NCBI GenBank assembly: GCA_017539125.1
Contig: JAFYHO010000126.1
Coordinates: 1 to 37,638, forward strand
Source: Actinomycetaceae bacterium
GTDB taxonomy: Bacteria; Actinomycetota; Actinomycetes; Actinomycetales; Actinomycetaceae
Length of the DNA: 37,638 nucleotides
Direction: 5' to 3'
The notes beneath the pieces are model-generated. The model saw only the letters and a program-made list of their open reading frames with translations, had not been told where the DNA came from and did not search any database. Positions 35,127 through 37,638 of this stretch are shown here, piece by piece (within the stretch, counting starts at the first letter, position 1; every line of letters begins with the position of its first letter). Position numbers and translations under genes: made by a program.

Positions 35127-35446
35127 TGAAAGTGCGTAATGCGACGCCGCAAGAACTCATCGATGAAGGTCTTTTGACTGTCGAAGAAGCTGAACAGATT
35201 GAACAGTATGCTCAATACATTGATGAGCATAATGCTCTTCCGCCAGCCGAGAAAGTAGTCATCCGCGAAGTTGGACGCCCTAAGTCTTTTAGCGAAGATT
35301 TAGAGTTTGTGGGGGTGCGCATTCCTCACACGCAACGCGCCTTCATTGATGCGTATGCGCGAGCAAGTGGACACTCCCGTTCAGATGTGTTGCGCGAAGC
35401 GATTGAACTGTTACGCGCCACGCGAAAAGACCTTATTGACGCTTGA
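35126..35446 (+). CDS. Putative ribbon-helix-helix antitoxin
   Basis: A 106-residue protein whose C-terminal third looks like a ribbon-helix-helix DNA-binding domain: 'EFVGVRIPHTQRAFIDAYARASGHSRSDVLREAIELL' (about 64-100), with a beta strand, then two helices joined by the 'GHSRSDV' turn. The N-terminal half is acidic and helical and could bind the partner. I start it at the ATG at 35126 overlapping the toxin stop (TAATG), with GGAGAGG upstream; an ATG at 35108 is in the toxin gene. It is expected to repress the pair through the palindrome at 34797-34815. Confidence 0.75.
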   Translation: MKVRNATPQELIDEGLLTVEEAEQIEQYAQYIDEHNALPPAEKVVIREVGRPKSFSEDLEFVGVRIPHTQRAFIDAYARASGHSRSDVLREAIELLRATRKDLIDA

Positions 35447-35481
35447 CGCGAGCCGCGTAAACAATAAACAAAAGATAAATG

Positions 35482-35516
35482 AAGAAGTCCCAGCCATATG
35501 GCTGGGACTTCTTTTA
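35482..35516. terminator. Bidirectional terminator
   Basis: AAGAAGTCCCAGCC, loop ATAT, GGCTGGGACTTCTT, followed by TTA on the plus strand. It separates the convergent antitoxin and transglycosylase genes and probably serves both. Confidence 0.85.
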
Positions 35517-35536
35517 CGTTTATGTGTGGCGATGGT

Positions 35537-36724
35537 TTAATACCAGCCTGTGCTGTGGGAATGCCCAAGCGCGCCGCAGGGAGTGCCGTAGCGCCCAGAA
35601 ATATATCCGAGGCCCCACTCAATCTGCGTGGCAGGATTAGTTGCCCAGTCAGCACCAGCCGATGCCATCTTCGATCCCGGCAAAGCCTGCGGAATGCCAT
35701 AGGCACCCGAAACAGGATTACCGGCAGTCGTACGCCATCCAGACTCACGGTTCCACAAACTCACAAGGCAAGAGAACTGGTCCTCGCCCCAACCGCGAGA
35801 AACCACCTTATCGTGGGCAATCTGCTGAGCAGTACCAGCGGGAACCACAGCTCCAGAAGCAGCAGCAGCACTAGCGGCAGCAGCCACATTCTCTGCTGTG
35901 CCAACCTTGATAACCTTGTCCACCTTGGGATTAAGCTGAACACTCAAAGCCAATTCGCGTCCAACCTCAACGCCATCCTCGTAGATAACGTCGTAAGTAT
36001 TACGAACAAGACCATTCGAGCCCTCACGAGCAACCCTTTCTTTACCCTTTTCAAGAGTTGCATCATTCTCTTTAACAGTCTCGAAAGGCTGTTCTTCCTC
36101 GACCGTCACATTGCGCACCTCAACGCGCACAATCGTGATATCCGAACCGTCAACGACTTCGGAGGACATCGGAACGGAAACGCGGTCATTCTCGCCAACA
36201 ATAATATTGGCGTCTTTCAAAGCATCGGCAACCGTGCGAGTGCGAGTAGTAATAGTTTGCGTTTCGCCGTCCACAGTGACGGTGAAAGAAACAGTCTCAA
36301 AATACAACTCTGTATCGACATCGGGAGTGCGAGAAAGAGAAGCTAATTCCTTGCTCGTATCGGCTGGCGTATTGTCAGTCGACCATGTGCCTACGGCGAC
36401 GATGCCAGAGGCAGCAGCAGCAAGAGCGGTAATAGCTGCGCGTGTTTGACGCTTAGGGCTAAGCGTACGCACCGGTGTCGAGGTAGTTTGAGCTCCACGA
36501 TAGAGAGCGGATTCTGGAACAACCTCAAGCATTCCTGCTTCTGAAGGCGTATCCGCAACCGGAGTATGTGCGAGGGGAACTGGATTGGCCTCGGCAGTTT
36601 GAGCGACGCGCTCAGCGCGACGAGCTGCGAGACGGCTTCCCGCTACGGGAGCCGCAATTGCTTCAGCGAAACGAAGTTCAAATAATTCACGAGTTTCAGT
36701 ATTAGTTCCACTATGGCGACCCAA
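35537..36724 (-). CDS. RpfB-like cell-wall protein: DUF348, G5 and lytic transglycosylase-type domain
   Basis: A 395-residue exported protein. A charged N-terminal region precedes one membrane segment (about 95-113). Outside follow one DUF348 ubiquitin-like domain (about 143-187), a G5 domain (about 203-276), an Ala-rich linker and a C-terminal lysozyme-fold domain (300-395), with likely catalytic Glu327 in 'LWNRESGW' and 'GAYGIPQALPG' after it. This last domain is the SLT/aggregation-promoting-factor type, not a canonical Rpf domain, but the order and the position after tatD match actinobacterial rpfB. It should cleave peptidoglycan during growth. The start is TTG at 36724, seven bases after AGGAGG. 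The usual downstream neighbour, rsmA/ksgA, is not here. Confidence 0.88.
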   Translation of the reverse strand: MGRHSGTNTETRELFELRFAEAIAAPVAGSRLAARRAERVAQTAEANPVPLAHTPVADTPSEAGMLEVVPESALYRGAQTTSTPVRTLSPKRQTRAAITALAAAASGIVAVGTWSTDNTPADTSKELASLSRTPDVDTELYFETVSFTVTVDGETQTITTRTRTVADALKDANIIVGENDRVSVPMSSEVVDGSDITIVRVEVRNVTVEEEQPFETVKENDATLEKGKERVAREGSNGLVRNTYDVIYEDGVEVGRELALSVQLNPKVDKVIKVGTAENVAAAASAAAASGAVVPAGTAQQIAHDKVVSRGWGEDQFSCLVSLWNRESGWRTTAGNPVSGAYGIPQALPGSKMASAGADWATNPATQIEWGLGYISGRYGTPCGALGHSHSTGWY

Positions 36725-36872
36725 GAGTTTTCCTCCTGTTTCACGCTAACGTTCTTTCCACGCTAGCTAGGGTTCATATGCGATTGTAATCAAATCGTTA
36801 TCAAGTTTCTACCTCAGTTGCAAAACCCACAAGAACTATGTGGTATCGCACTCAAAAAGACGTCAGAAACCG

Positions 36873-37638
36873 TTATATTTCGTACACTTCGCGGGTATTT
36901 GTGTCGAGGCGTTCACACCATTGAGCTTCGTCCAGACCACGCAACTCGGCCCCGAAACGAGCCACATAGGCGGCAGCATAGGGGGCATTGGGGTGGCCGC
37001 GCCACGGCATGGGGGTCAAATAGGGCGCGTCTGTCTCGAGCAAAACAAGCTCGTCGGGGAACGCGCAGAAAGCTTCGCGTAGCTCATCATTGGTTTTATA
37101 GGTGAGTGTGCCGCCGAACGAACCGTACCAGCCGTTGTCAACACACACCTCCGCCAAGGCCACGTCCCCAGAGAAGCAGTGGAAAACCGTTCGCTCAGGC
37201 GCACCCTCGGCAAGCAGCACTTCTACACAATCGGCGTGGGCTTCGCGGTCGTGAATTTGCAAGGGCAAGTCCAGCTCTTTGGCAAGGGCAATATGGAGGC
37301 GGAAAGCCTCTTTTTGTGCCTCTTTGCCTGCTTCGGCTGTGCGGAAATAGTCCAGGCCTGTCTCCCCTATTGCCACCATGCCGGGCTCGCGCGCCAAATC
37401 GGCGACCAGCTGAACCGCTTCCTCAAGGCTGTACTCGCGATGCCACGGGTCTGTGCCATGCTCCAGGCCGTCAGGGCCTTTCTCGGTGATACCACAATGG
37501 AGGGGCGCCTCATTGGGGTGAATTGCGATTGCCGTGTAGATACGCCCCGGATAGCGCGAGGCAAGCTCGACTGATTCTGCCAAATCGGGCACTTCGCAGC
37601 CGCAAGTGATTGCCGCGCGGATACCGGCGGCGTCCATG
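36873..37638 (-). CDS. tatD: TatD-family metal-dependent DNase (N-terminus outside window)
   Basis: The 3' part of a tatD gene, at least 254 residues. The TIM-barrel metal ligands are visible: Glu in 'AIGETGLDYF', His in 'LPLQIHDREAH', His in 'TVFHCFSGD' and Asp in 'LLETDAPYLTP'; 'RGHPNAP' is the usual late motif. The N-terminal H-x-H motif is missing and the frame is open to the window edge, so the true start lies beyond 37638. TatD enzymes are 3'-5' exonucleases or DNases with roles in DNA repair. The rpfB-like gene follows after 148 bases on the same strand, a classic actinobacterial order. Confidence 0.95.
   Translation of the reverse strand, partial: MDAAGIRAAITCGCEVPDLAESVELASRYPGRIYTAIAIHPNEAPLHCGITEKGPDGLEHGTDPWHREYSLEEAVQLVADLAREPGMVAIGETGLDYFRTAEAGKEAQKEAFRLHIALAKELDLPLQIHDREAHADCVEVLLAEGAPERTVFHCFSGDVALAEVCVDNGWYGSFGGTLTYKTNDELREAFCAFPDELVLLETDAPYLTPMPWRGHPNAPYAAAYVARFGAELRGLDEAQWCERLDTNTREVYEI

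Overview
The window looks like chromosomal DNA of a moderate-GC actinobacterium; Actinomycetaceae-like is my guess. Supporting genes are a DtxR/IdeR-type repressor with all its metal ligands, the actinobacterial form of SerC, a tatD gene followed by a G5-domain resuscitation/transglycosylase-type protein, and DUF4244/TadE/Rv3654c-like pilus genes. Codon use in the core genes is GC-rich. The stretches around 1864-3300 and 34370-35130 are visibly AT-richer and behave as accessory DNA.

Layout. 1-1226: an unknown membrane-anchored helical protein between interspersed palindromic repeats. 1227-3600: an SAF-domain (CpaB-like) gene, two unrecognised small genes, a lipoprotein, and a broken piece of jag/khpB, punctuated by three copies of one 36-bp hairpin. 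3597-9769 (minus strand): purA, a 1.5-kb-codon helicase/nuclease-like protein whose catalytic motifs are all degenerate, and a small coupled gene. 9995-14235 (minus): glgP, then a partial Tad/Flp pilus set (DUF4244 pilin, TadE, Rv3654c-like, membrane protein). 14408-19818 (minus): a complete oligopeptide ABC importer, oppA-B-C-DF. 20347-30535: housekeeping genes (CYTH phosphatase, ilvA, acyltransferase, S33 peptidase, pyridoxal/HMP kinase, HD protein, DedA, dtxR, serC-thrE). 30765-32348: an NhaC antiporter. 32692-35446: initiator tRNA, a DUF4143 ATPase behind a 23-bp tandem repeat array, a truncated tRNA copy and a toxin-antitoxin-like pair, together resembling a small tRNA-associated island. 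35537-37638: the G5/transglycosylase protein and the 3' part of tatD.

Genes that plausibly work together: serC and thrE are nine bases apart and would couple serine synthesis to serine/threonine export, with ilvA nearby consuming the same amino acids. The five opp functions sit in overlapping reading frames. The SAF gene and the pilin operon, 13 kb apart and divergent in orientation, share a nearly identical 42-bp upstream block containing a DnaA-box 9-mer, which suggests common control of a split pilus locus.

The most unusual parts are the stop-codon-abutting hairpins with the trapped jag fragment, the shared pilus upstream block, the apparently dead helicase-nuclease, and the tandem array in front of the ATPase. 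All functional statements rest on reading the translated sequences; no database search was possible.
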